NCBI GenBank assembly: GCA_019746355.1
Contig: JAIESC010000007.1
Span: forward strand, 1 to 64,000
DNA from: Xanthobacteraceae bacterium
Lineage (GTDB): Bacteria; Pseudomonadota; Alphaproteobacteria; Rhizobiales; Xanthobacteraceae
Reading direction: 5' to 3'
DNA length: 64,000 nt
Shown here: positions 9,412-17,900 of the stretch, piece by piece
Position numbering within the stretch: position 1 is the stretch's first letter
Layout: each line of letters opens with the position of its first letter
The notes under the pieces: generated by a model
Seen by the model: only the letters and a program-made list of their open reading frames with translations
Told to the model about the DNA's origin: nothing
Databases searched by the model: none
Position numbers and translations under genes: made by a program

Positions 9412-11064
9412 ATGACGTTAAGCGCAACGCTCGAGTCTTCGCCACGACAAGACAGGCTGGCATGGCTCGTTCGCGAAATCCAGGAAAACTGCATCGTCAC
9501 ATCCGCGGACGAGCGTCTCACATCGTCATCGGGAAAAAGCCAGAACTGGCTGATCGATCTTCGCCCTCTCTTCACCAGAGCCGATGCGCTGGAGGCCGTT
9601 GCGGAAGAGTACTACTCGCGCTTTGGTCACGAATCTATGTTTCAATTCGCTGGAATCGAGAGCGCATCGATTCCGCTTCTGACGACGCTTCTGCTGGTCG
9701 GAAATCGCCGCGGCAAAGCGGTTTCTGCGGTGATTATCCGTAAGGAGAGAAAGCGAATCGGTCGCGGACGGAACATCGAAGGTGAGCTGACCGCGGTTCC
9801 TGTCACGGTTGTTGATGACGTGCTCAATTCCGGAGAGAGTGCGGAAAAAGTCCGGGTCACGCTTGAACAGGCCGGGGCATCCATCAAGCGCTTCTTTGTC
9901 GTGATCGACTATCAATCGCGTAAAGGTCGCGAATGGCGCAAGCGCAACGGGACCGCGGTCCACGCGCTATCCACGCTTGCCGATTTTGGTCTCGAGCTGG
10001 CACGGTCCGAGCGAACGCAACCGGAGCGTCACTATCGCGCGCTGGGCCAATTTAGAACCGCGGGCGCCAATCCATATCACACCGTGCCCAAGTCGGCGCC
10101 GCTGCTGGTCGGAAATACGATCTATTTCGGCACCGATGCTGGCGTGTTTCGCGCGATCGACGCTGCGGTCGGCAAGCCGCTGTGGGAGTTCGATGCACGA
10201 GTAAGGCACTCCAAAGCGATTTGGTCTTCGCCGGCCTACCATGACGGCCGCATCTATTTTGGGACCTATAGCGGCAACGTCCACTGCCTCGAGGCGTTGA
10301 CGGGCGCAGAAGTCTGGACACAGGCAGTTTGCGATTGGGTCGGTTCATCGCCCCTGATTCTGCCGCACCATGGGTTTCTCGCCATCGGGCTTGAATACGC
10401 ACGACAGCGCCGCGCCGGAAGCCTCTGTGCACTGAAGCTCGACGGCGGACAGAAGGTCTGGGAGCATTGGTTGCGTGTTGTACAGCACGGCTCCGCGGCC
10501 TATTGGCGGGGCGGTGATCTTGTCATATTCGGCACCAATGATCACAACGTCATTGCGCTCAGCGCAAGAACCGGAGCAATGGCCTGGGTGTTTGATACCC
10601 GTCGATCGGTGAAGTACGCGCCGGCGGTAGACGAAGAGCGGGGTCTGGTCGCGTTCGCGTCATTCGATCGTTCGATCTACATTCTTCGGGTGGCAACCGG
10701 CGAAAAGGTCGCCGAATTTGAGACCGACGACATCTGTTACACGACGCCTCTTTTCGCGCATGGTCGCCTTTTTTGCGGCTCTGGCGACAAGCATCTCTAC
10801 GTGATCGACCTCGACAGCATGTCGCTGGCGTTGAAGTTCAACGCCGGAGCGCGGGTCTACTGTTCGCCGCGCTTGATCGATGGCAGCGTCGTCTTCGGCA
10901 CCAACGGCGGCATGGTACGCGAGATGGATCCCGTTTCGTTGGAAATCACCGGAACACTGACGGTCCCGGACGCAGTCACGAATGCGATTGCATTCGCGCC
11001 AGATGGCAAGCATCTGTTCGTGCCGACCTACATGAACGAAATCTATGCGTTCAGCCGAAGCTGA
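9412..11064 (+). CDS. Phosphoribosyltransferase domain fused to PQQ-type beta-propeller
   Basis: 550 residues with two clear halves. Residues ~1-200 resemble orotate phosphoribosyltransferase: FAGIESASIPLLTTLLL near 79-95, IIRKERKRIGRGRNIEG near 108-124, and the PRPP-binding loop VTVVDDVLNSGESAEK at 131-146. Residues ~225-550 are repeated blades of the PQQ/quinoprotein type, each with a pattern like GxIYFGTxxGxVxCLExxTGxxVW. There is no signal peptide, so the propeller is probably cytoplasmic. It sits 30 bp behind the HlyD gene and 12 bp before a GNAT gene, inside the RTX secretion operon. I know the two domain families but not this fusion in a secretion locus. It could bind PRPP or a nucleotide and use the propeller for protein contact. 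Catalytic activity and substrate are unknown. Confidence 0.8.
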   Translation: MTLSATLESSPRQDRLAWLVREIQENCIVTSADERLTSSSGKSQNWLIDLRPLFTRADALEAVAEEYYSRFGHESMFQFAGIESASIPLLTTLLLVGNRRGKAVSAVIIRKERKRIGRGRNIEGELTAVPVTVVDDVLNSGESAEKVRVTLEQAGASIKRFFVVIDYQSRKGREWRKRNGTAVHALSTLADFGLELARSERTQPERHYRALGQFRTAGANPYHTVPKSAPLLVGNTIYFGTDAGVFRAIDAAVGKPLWEFDARVRHSKAIWSSPAYHDGRIYFGTYSGNVHCLEALTGAEVWTQAVCDWVGSSPLILPHHGFLAIGLEYARQRRAGSLCALKLDGGQKVWEHWLRVVQHGSAAYWRGGDLVIFGTNDHNVIALSARTGAMAWVFDTRRSVKYAPAVDEERGLVAFASFDRSIYILRVATGEKVAEFETDDICYTTPLFAHGRLFCGSGDKHLYVIDLDSMSLALKFNAGARVYCSPRLIDGSVVFGTNGGMVREMDPVSLEITGTLTVPDAVTNAIAFAPDGKHLFVPTYMNEIYAFSRS

Positions 11065-11076
11065 TCGCCGGCCGCC

Positions 11077-11835
11077 ATGCATTCGCCCTCCGATGATCCG
11101 ATCGCTGCCAAGGCAGCCTCGGAAATTCATCCTTCCACCGGCCAGCCGGTGGGGCTGCGGGTCGATACCAGTCCGGCGCGGAGGCCCGGTGCGATCATCC
11201 TGGAAGGCCGCCACGGCCGCATCGAGCGGCTCCAACCCGACCGCCACGGTCCTCAGCTCTGGAACTCTTTGGAAGGCCACGACGAGCTGTGGACCTACAT
11301 GGCGCATGGGCCGTTCCCGCATCAGAACGCATTTCTCGACTGGCTCGCGGAGCGGACAGGTTTCAAGGATCCGATGTATTACGCCGTGGTGGACAACGGC
11401 GATCGCGCGCTCGGGCTGATGGCGCTGCGGACGATCCGCACCGACATGCGTGTCATCGAGGTCGGTCGGATCGTGCTCGCTCCTCTCTTGCAGCGCACGA
11501 CGCTTGCCACTGAAGCCCAGTTCCTGCTCGCGCGTTACGTGTTCGAGACGCTCGGGTTCCGGCGTTACGAGTGGAAATCCGACGTACTGAACGTTGCCTC
11601 GTGCCGGGCCGCCCTGCGCCTTGGTTTCAAGTTCGAAGGCGTCTTCCGCGGCCACCTGATCGTCAAAGGCCGCAACTGCGATAGCGCCTGGTTTGCAATG
11701 CTCGACAGCGAATGGCCGGCGCGCAAGGCGGCTTTCGAGCGCTGGCTCGCGCCGGGCAATTTCGATGATGACGGCCATCAGAAATCCCGGCTCGCGCGCG
11801 GGCAAGCCGTGTATGCCATATGGCAAGGTGCATAA
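11077..11835 (+). CDS. GNAT-family N-acetyltransferase (RimJ/RimL-like)
   Basis: 252 residues. The central part shows the RimJ/L-type GNAT pattern: GLMALRTIRTDMRVIEVGRIVLAP (strand 4 region), then QRTTLATEAQFLLARYVFETLGFRRYEWKSD, NVASCRAALRLGFKFEGVFRGHL and a C-terminal helix. Such enzymes acetylate protein N-termini or small-molecule amines using acetyl-CoA. It starts 12 bp after the PRTase-propeller gene. Location in the RTX operon suggests modification of a locus product, but that is inference; it could equally act on an unrelated substrate. Confidence 0.82.
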   Translation: MHSPSDDPIAAKAASEIHPSTGQPVGLRVDTSPARRPGAIILEGRHGRIERLQPDRHGPQLWNSLEGHDELWTYMAHGPFPHQNAFLDWLAERTGFKDPMYYAVVDNGDRALGLMALRTIRTDMRVIEVGRIVLAPLLQRTTLATEAQFLLARYVFETLGFRRYEWKSDVLNVASCRAALRLGFKFEGVFRGHLIVKGRNCDSAWFAMLDSEWPARKAAFERWLAPGNFDDDGHQKSRLARGQAVYAIWQGA

Positions 11836-12238
11836 TGTCCGCTGTCTGTGCGTCCAGGCTTGATCGCGCCGACTCGAGCACAATTCTACAATCGTTGGCT
11901 GTGCTGAAATTGTGCATGATTTCTCAGCGACTTGCCGCGTTTCTTGCGTTCGCCGCTCCGAAATTTCATACGTGCGGTTGTGTTTGCGTAAAGGCACATG
12001 CTAGCGTCTGCACGGAAGTTAGTCGGCCGGCAACAAGGCCGAGTTGGTTGGGGGACGAGACGCTGGGGAGCGACGCTGCTGCGAGTTGGTTTTTTGAGCG
12101 CCTGCAAGGGTGACCGGCTGCGGCTATTGTCATTTCCATAAAGGCGGACGTTCAATTCGACCGCACTCGCCGCGTCACTGCGGCGGAGTGGCGTGGAAGT
12201 CTGTACCGCGAATGGGCGGCCTCTGTCGGAGTTGCCGC
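11836..12238 (+). other. Intergenic region before the acyltransferase gene
   Basis: About 400 bases with no convincing coding sequence. An in-frame extension of the next gene reaches up to 12110 but gives a Cys/His-rich stretch unlike the HlyC family. Base composition is lower in GC than the flanks and could hold a promoter for the downstream acyltransferase, membrane protein and giant exoprotein genes. I see no clear consensus elements. Confidence 0.5.
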
Positions 12239-12742
12239 ATGTCCTCAGAAACGAAGCCCGCTCGGCCCGCGGGGACGAGCGAACGTCCGCCGGATCCGAC
12301 TTCCGCCGATGACGGTTTGGCGGCTCAGCGTCAGGTACTGCTGCAGGCGGAGCGCTTTGCAGCGATGCTCGGGACTGCGATCACGCTGATGCTGCGTTCA
12401 CCAGGGCATCGCAACCTGTTCGTTGCAGAGCTCGAATGGCGAATTTATCCGCCGATCATGCTCGGCCAGTTCCGATTGTTCCTGAGCAAGGGGCTGCCGT
12501 TCGCGTTCATCACCTGGGCGATGGTGAATGACGAGGTCGAGAGCCGCATGAAGACATCGGCGCGACTTCAAACCCCGGAATGGAATTGCGGACAGAACTT
12601 CGTCGTTGTCGATGTCATTGCTCCGTTTGGAGGTGCCGAACGATGTCTTGCGGCGCTGGCCGCATCGCGAAGTGATCCGTCGAATATTCAAACAACTGAC
12701 TCGAATCTTGCCGCCGAGCGGCGGGTGGCGGAAAGGGCATAG
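12239..12742 (+). CDS. HlyC-like toxin-activating lysine acyltransferase
   Basis: 167 residues from ATG 12239, which has GGAG about 8 bases upstream; this matches HlyC length (170). Family signatures are readable: SPGHRNLFVAELEW with catalytic-type His57, then PPIMLGQFRLFLSKGLPFAFITWAMVNDE, and FVVVDVIAPFGG with Asp125. The His-to-Asp spacing of 68 is close to HlyC's (His23 to Asp92). HlyC enzymes transfer fatty acyl groups from acyl carrier protein to internal lysines of an RTX protein in the cytoplasm before export. After GAERCLAAL the reading frame gives a tail not typical of the family, while the +1 frame gives REVIRRIFKQL, which looks more family-like, so a frameshift near 12660 is possible. 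The stop lies 1 bp before the next start. Confidence 0.8.
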   Translation: MSSETKPARPAGTSERPPDPTSADDGLAAQRQVLLQAERFAAMLGTAITLMLRSPGHRNLFVAELEWRIYPPIMLGQFRLFLSKGLPFAFITWAMVNDEVESRMKTSARLQTPEWNCGQNFVVVDVIAPFGGAERCLAALAASRSDPSNIQTTDSNLAAERRVAERA

Positions 12743-12743
12743 A

Positions 12744-13604
12744 ATGCCCGGCACGCTCCTTCGATTCATCGCGTGGTATGGATTGCCGGCGGCGGGCGCC
12801 GCAATTGGCTACGCCATTGGCGATGGATTGGGATTGTTTATCGGTCTGTGCCTTGGCGGCATCGCAGGTTCGGGCTGGCTTCTGCTGAGGCGGAAAGGCG
12901 AGCTGCGGGCGATCTATCAAAAGGCCAAAGGACTTCGCAAAGATGAAGACGCTCCCGACCGTCGGCTCGGTCCTGCATCGCGGGCGTTGCTGTGGTCGTT
13001 TGTGGCCGGGAGCCCGGCTCTTTTATTGTACAGCTCGGTCATAGCGCTCGCGCACGACAGTCTTGCGGGATGGATGAGCACGCTGCAGCCGGCCGCTGAT
13101 TGGCTGGCACAGTTTATCCCGGCGTTTGGGCAAATATCTGCGAACCTCGTCAAGACAGGTCACGCGGATCGGGTTATGGCCACACAGCACGTGCTTCTTG
13201 TCGGGTGGCTTTATTTGACCGCAATGACCTTTTGGATCGTGTCTGACATGATGGTCATCAATCGGCGTGATTGGGCGCGAATTGGATCCATAGCAACAAG
13301 AAGTGTTGGGCCCGTTAACTCAACTTGGGCGGGATGTATCTGTCTGGCGGTGCTTCTGCCGTTCATATTTTTTAGCTTGATACCTCCGCCGCCAACGGGA
13401 AGCGTTACTGCAATCTTCCGATTGCCGGTCATCGCCCTCTTTTTTGTTCTGGCGGTTTTTATTGTTTGGTGTCTCTCGATTTCGTGGGCCGCGCGTCGGT
13501 TTCGGGCGCTGGCGCGCGAAGAAGGCCGTCAGCATCAACAATTGCATCAAGAGATGCAGCGCGCCCTGCGTGATGTCTTCTCGGGAAAATCGCATGAGCG
13601 CTGA
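12744..13604 (+). CDS. Six-TM membrane protein of unknown function
   Basis: 286 residues. Hydrophobic segments lie near residues 5-20, 25-48, 80-105, 150-175, 195-215 and 225-250, ending in a basic, Gln-rich cytoplasmic tail (RALAREEGRQHQQLHQEM). No family is recognised. It starts 1 bp after the acyltransferase stop and about 50 bp before the exoprotein, so it is probably cotranscribed. Its position between activator and cargo would suit an accessory or self-protection role, but nothing in the sequence proves that. The frame stays open upstream to 12606. Confidence 0.7.
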   Translation: MPGTLLRFIAWYGLPAAGAAIGYAIGDGLGLFIGLCLGGIAGSGWLLLRRKGELRAIYQKAKGLRKDEDAPDRRLGPASRALLWSFVAGSPALLLYSSVIALAHDSLAGWMSTLQPAADWLAQFIPAFGQISANLVKTGHADRVMATQHVLLVGWLYLTAMTFWIVSDMMVINRRDWARIGSIATRSVGPVNSTWAGCICLAVLLPFIFFSLIPPPPTGSVTAIFRLPVIALFFVLAVFIVWCLSISWAARRFRALAREEGRQHQQLHQEMQRALRDVFSGKSHER

Positions 13605-13652
13605 GTTGAGAAGGGCAGAACGCCCGGTCGGTTAGCACTGCTGGAGAGTTCG

Positions 13653-14957
13653 ATGTCTTCGATATCGCGTAGAGCCATGGTGATTTCGCTGGAGGGGCGC
13701 GTGCTCGGGGATCAATTTGGCGTCGATCGCAGCTGGCTTGACGATTTGTTTCCGCTCCTTCGCGTGTCGAACCCTTCAGTCTGTTTTTCCGACGGCGACG
13801 GCGGCGACGGCGGCGACGGCGGCGATGGTGGCGGTGGCGACGGCGGTGACGGTGGAGATGGTGATGGTGACGGTGGCGGTGGTGATGGCGACGACGGTGG
13901 TGATGGCGACGACGGCGATGCTGGCAATGGCGGTACCGAGGGCGATGATAGCGGCTGGGGCGGTGATTTTGGGGGATCTACCGACGACGCAGCAGCAGCG
14001 GCAGCGACCGACTTCGAAGCGGCGGTAGCAGACTTTGAGTCGTCGTACGGAAACGCGGATCCCTCCGGCTACGACCCCACAGGCTACGACCCCTTTGGCT
14101 TTTATGACCCCTACGACCCCTTGGACCCCTTTGGCATCTACGACCCCTATGCCAGCGGCAAGGAACCCAAGGAACCCAAGGAATCCAAGGACCCCAATGA
14201 TCCCATGAATGCGATGGCGCAAGCCGTCGCGCAGTTGCCTACAATCACGGTACGCGCTCCCACGCACGCCGGCAGCACCACGAGTGGTCAAGAAGCAGTC
14301 CAAGACAATGGTGGGCTCGGCGGTGGTGGCAGTGGCAGTGGCAGTGGCAGTGGCAGTGGCAGTGGCAGTGGCAGTGGCACCACTGGCACAAACTCGCCCG
14401 TCTACATGCTGCCCAAAATAACCGTACGAGCACCCCGATGGGTTGGCGAGATCAAAGATCCCAATGGGCTACCCGGCGGAACAAACTACGGCTACGGTCC
14501 AGGCCCCGGCAGTCCGGGTTATGGCCGCGGCGGCGGCGGCTCCGGTGGCTCCAGCGACCCTGATTATGAAACAGCGGTCAATCAGGGGGCTAAGAGCGCA
14601 AGCAACGCATTCATATCAGTTGTGCAGTGGGCGTTGCGGGGATTGGGCGCCGTCGCTGGTGTGCTTCAGTCACGCACGGTTGGGACTGTGGGCGGACTGG
14701 CCAACCACGCCATTACAGGGGTCAAGAACAACCAAATTGAGAACTATAGCCCTGCCAAGACCGCTTTCGTAGCCGCCACACAAATTGCCGCATGGCAGGG
14801 CACTAGGATGGCGGCCCCCTGGCTAGCAGGCTACGCGGCCTTGGGTACGGTTGCCACCGCAGTGCCATTGCTGCTGCTGTTCGTGCTACTGCTGCTATTG
14901 CTGTTATTGGTACTCCTCTTGCCCTTTTCGCGATCGCTCTCGGCACTATCGCCGTAG
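13653..14957 (+). CDS. N-terminal part of giant exoprotein (low-complexity), interrupted by frameshift
   Basis: 434 residues as read, with GGAGAG ahead of ATG 13653. A Leu-rich start is followed by a Gly/Asp tract (residues ~47-95), an Ala/acidic stretch, repeats of YDP (SGYDPTGYDPFGFYDPYDP), a KEPKE motif, two copies of a LPxITVRAP motif, a Gly-Ser tract, and a hydrophobic run. The frame then ends in LPFSRSLSALSP and a TAG. In the neighbouring frame the hydrophobic segment continues naturally (ALFAIALGTIAVVSIAAPP) and then rejoins the giant downstream frame at the C9 run. I therefore read this as the N-terminus of one ~3,460-residue protein, broken here by mutation, sequencing error or phase variation. 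Confidence 0.7.
   Translation: MSSISRRAMVISLEGRVLGDQFGVDRSWLDDLFPLLRVSNPSVCFSDGDGGDGGDGGDGGGGDGGDGGDGDGDGGGGDGDDGGDGDDGDAGNGGTEGDDSGWGGDFGGSTDDAAAAAATDFEAAVADFESSYGNADPSGYDPTGYDPFGFYDPYDPLDPFGIYDPYASGKEPKEPKESKDPNDPMNAMAQAVAQLPTITVRAPTHAGSTTSGQEAVQDNGGLGGGGSGSGSGSGSGSGSGSGTTGTNSPVYMLPKITVRAPRWVGEIKDPNGLPGGTNYGYGPGPGSPGYGRGGGGSGGSSDPDYETAVNQGAKSASNAFISVVQWALRGLGAVAGVLQSRTVGTVGGLANHAITGVKNNQIENYSPAKTAFVAATQIAAWQGTRMAAPWLAGYAALGTVATAVPLLLLFVLLLLLLLLVLLLPFSRSLSALSP
13791..13932 (+). repeat. GGC-GAC type trinucleotide tract coding Gly-Asp
   Basis: About 140 bases built almost wholly from GGN and GAY codons (mostly GGC/GGT and GAC/GAT). They encode a Gly/Asp-rich acidic run near the N-terminus of the exoprotein. 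The unit length keeps the reading frame, so slippage would change length without breaking the protein. Confidence 0.85.
14328..14375 (+). repeat. Perfect hexanucleotide repeat (GGCAGT)x8
   Basis: Eight uninterrupted copies of GGCAGT encode eight Gly-Ser pairs between the two LPxITVRAP motifs. A perfect short tandem repeat of this length is prone to slipped-strand change; being 6 bp, it varies linker length in frame. Confidence 0.95.
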
Positions 14958-14978
14958 TCTCAATAGCTGCCCCCCCCC
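14870..14978 (+). other. Double frameshift zone with C9 homopolymer
   Basis: The upstream frame (that of 13653) and the giant downstream frame are the same frame but are separated by TAG at 14955 and TAG at 14964. A second frame is open across this gap and encodes a natural hydrophobic helix. Going from the first frame into it needs a one-base loss in the CTG-rich stretch about 14870-14910. Returning needs one extra C in the run of nine C at 14970-14978. The pair cancels out, so one intact gene is likely in an ancestral or alternate state. Confidence 0.65.
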
Positions 14979-17900
14979 GTCGTATCGTACCTGGCTGGCC
15001 TCGGCGCCGCCGCGGTCGCGGATTTGCTGGGATTGCCGGTTATCCTCGATCTTGACGGCAACGGCATCAAGATCGCCGGCCTCGATAGCTCGGCCACCTA
15101 CTTCGACATGGCCGGCGATGGCTATAAGCATCGCACCGCATGGGCGGGCGCGGGCGACGGCGTGCTGGTGCTGGACATCGATGGCGACGGAGAGATTACC
15201 CGGCGCGACGAGATCGTCTTTACTGAATGGGATCCAACAGCAACCAACGACATGCAGGCGTTGCGGAATGTGTTCGACACAAACCGCAACGGCCAGCTCG
15301 ACTCCGGCGACGCGAAGTGGTCGAGCTTCAAGATTTTGGTGACCAATGCCGATGGCACCAAGTCGCTCAAGACGTTTGCCGAGCTCGGAATCCAGTCGAT
15401 CAACCTGACTCCGGATTCGTCGACGACGGCCTTGCCCGACGGTTCGAGCATCGATGGGGTGACGACCTTCACGCGAACGGATGGCACGACCGGAACCGCG
15501 GCAACTGTCTCGCTGGGTTACGACGCCAACGGCTATGCCGTCCTGCAGGCCGTCACTCATGACGCGGACGGCTCGACGACCATCGACAACAAGGCGTTCG
15601 ATCCCGACGGCCGTCTTGCGCACCAGGCCATAACGACGACGACGGCCGACGGGAGAACCAGAACCATCTCGTTCGACCGTAACGGCGACGGCACCATCGA
15701 TCAGGTGCAAACCAGCGTTACGGTCGTCAATGCCGACGGGAGCTGGTCCGAGACCGTGTCGAACAGGACCGGCGCGGGTGTTCTCACCGACCGCACCGTG
15801 ACGGCAAGCAGCGCGACCGGCAATGCGGTCACGATCCAGCGCGATCTCAATGGCGACGGCGTCGACGACCAGGTCGAGACCCGTACCACCGGTGCCGATG
15901 GCAGCAAGTCGGTCGTCGTGGCGAATTTCAACAAGGACGGCTCGCTCGTCAATCAGATGTCGAGGACCACCAGCGCGGACGGTCTCACCCAGACGGTCCG
16001 GACCGATTTCGATGGCGATGGAACCTACGAACTGACGGGCATTGACGCGACGGTGGTCGCGGCGGACGGCAGCCGCGTGCAGACGCTGTCCGATATCAAC
16101 CTCGATGGATCGCTACGGGACAGGACCGTCAACACGACAAGCGCCGACGGCCATACCAAGGTCAGCGAAAGCGACGTCGACGGCGACGGCGCGATCGATC
16201 TTGTGACAACGTCGGCCATCGTTCTCAACGCCGATGGCAGCTCGACAACCACGATAATCAATGCCGGCCGCGACGGCACGTTACGGGACAGGACCTCCAC
16301 CGCCATCAGCGCGGATGGCTTGTCGAAGACGATCCAGTCGGACGCGAACGGCGACGGGGTCTTCGACCTAACCAAGACCGACATCTCCGTTGTGAATGCG
16401 GACGGCAGCCGGACGCAGACGACCAGCCAGTATAGCGCAGATGGCGGGCTGCTCCGGCGAACCGTCGTTGTGCGCGCTGCGGATGGTCGGTCGCGCACGA
16501 TTCAGACCGACGTCAACGGTGACGGTCAATCCGACCGCCTGGAGGTGATCGCGGTTGCAGGCGACGGCTCGACGACCGACTCGCTGTCCGAGTTCAATCC
16601 GGATGGCTCACTGAACGCTAAGACAACGACCACAAGCAGCGCTGACGGTCTCGCTTCGACGACGCAGGCGGATCTGAACGGCGACGGGGTACTGGATCGA
16701 AGCCACACCTCGGAGATCGTGAAGAATGCCGACGGCAGCTCGACGACCGTAGAAAGCAACCGAAACGGTGATGGCTCGCTTCGCCACCGGACCATAACGA
16801 CGGTGTCGGCCGATGGACTTTCCCGCACCATTCAAGCCGACGTCGATGGCGATGGAATCATCGACCAGACGGCAACCGAAGTTCGAGTCTTGAATGCGAA
16901 CGGCAGCCAGGCCGACACCAATGAAATCCGCAACGGCGACGGATCATTGCGCAGGGTCACGACTGCCTTCATCAGCGTCGACAAGATGTCCACGGAGACC
17001 GTTCAAGTCTTCAACACGTCTGGGTTGGCGTATCAGGCGCAGACCACCAATGTTCTGTCGAACGGCGATATTGTTACGTCTGTTTCTGATGTGGTCTTTA
17101 CTCTGCCTCCCACAGGTATGCTGCAGGGCCGGGTGACCGCGGTGACAAGCGCCGACGGTCTGTCGACCATCGTTCAGACCGATCGCAACGGCGATGGAAT
17201 TGCCGATCTCACGGCGACGGCGACCACACTGTTGAACGCCGACGGGAGCCGGACGTCAACGATTGTTGAGCGGAGCGCAGATGGATCTTTGCGCAGCCGG
17301 TCGATCAACACAACAAGTGCCAGTGGCCTGTCGTCAACCACGCAAACTGATCTTGACGGCGACGGTGTTTTTGATGGCACCGCGGTAGATGTCCTTGCGT
17401 TCAACGCCGACGGGAGCACGACGCAAACGCTGACGAACAAGAGCGCAAGCGATTCGGTTATCAATCAGGCCGTTATAACGACAAGCGCCAACGGATTGTC
17501 GTCGGTCATACAGTCCGACCTTGACGGCGATGGTGTATTCGACAGAAGCCGGACCGACGTCATCGTTCTGAATGCCGACGGTGGTCGCACTGAAACAATT
17601 GTTGAGACGGCCGCCGGCGGGCAGCGTCTCAATCGGGTATCTGCGACAACGAGCGCCGACGCCCGTTCGATCGCGGTCCAGCGGGATAGCAACGGCGACG
17701 GTGCGGATGATCAGGTTGAGACAACAGCGACATCTGCAAATGGCACAGTTGTAAATACGGTCACCAATCTCAATCCGGATGGCACCGTCGAGAACAGCAG
17801 GATTACGACGACAAGCGCGGACGGCAAGACGCAGGTCGTTTCTCGCGACCTGGATGGTGACGGCTCGATCGACGTCAGCACGTCGCACGTTGCGACCTTG

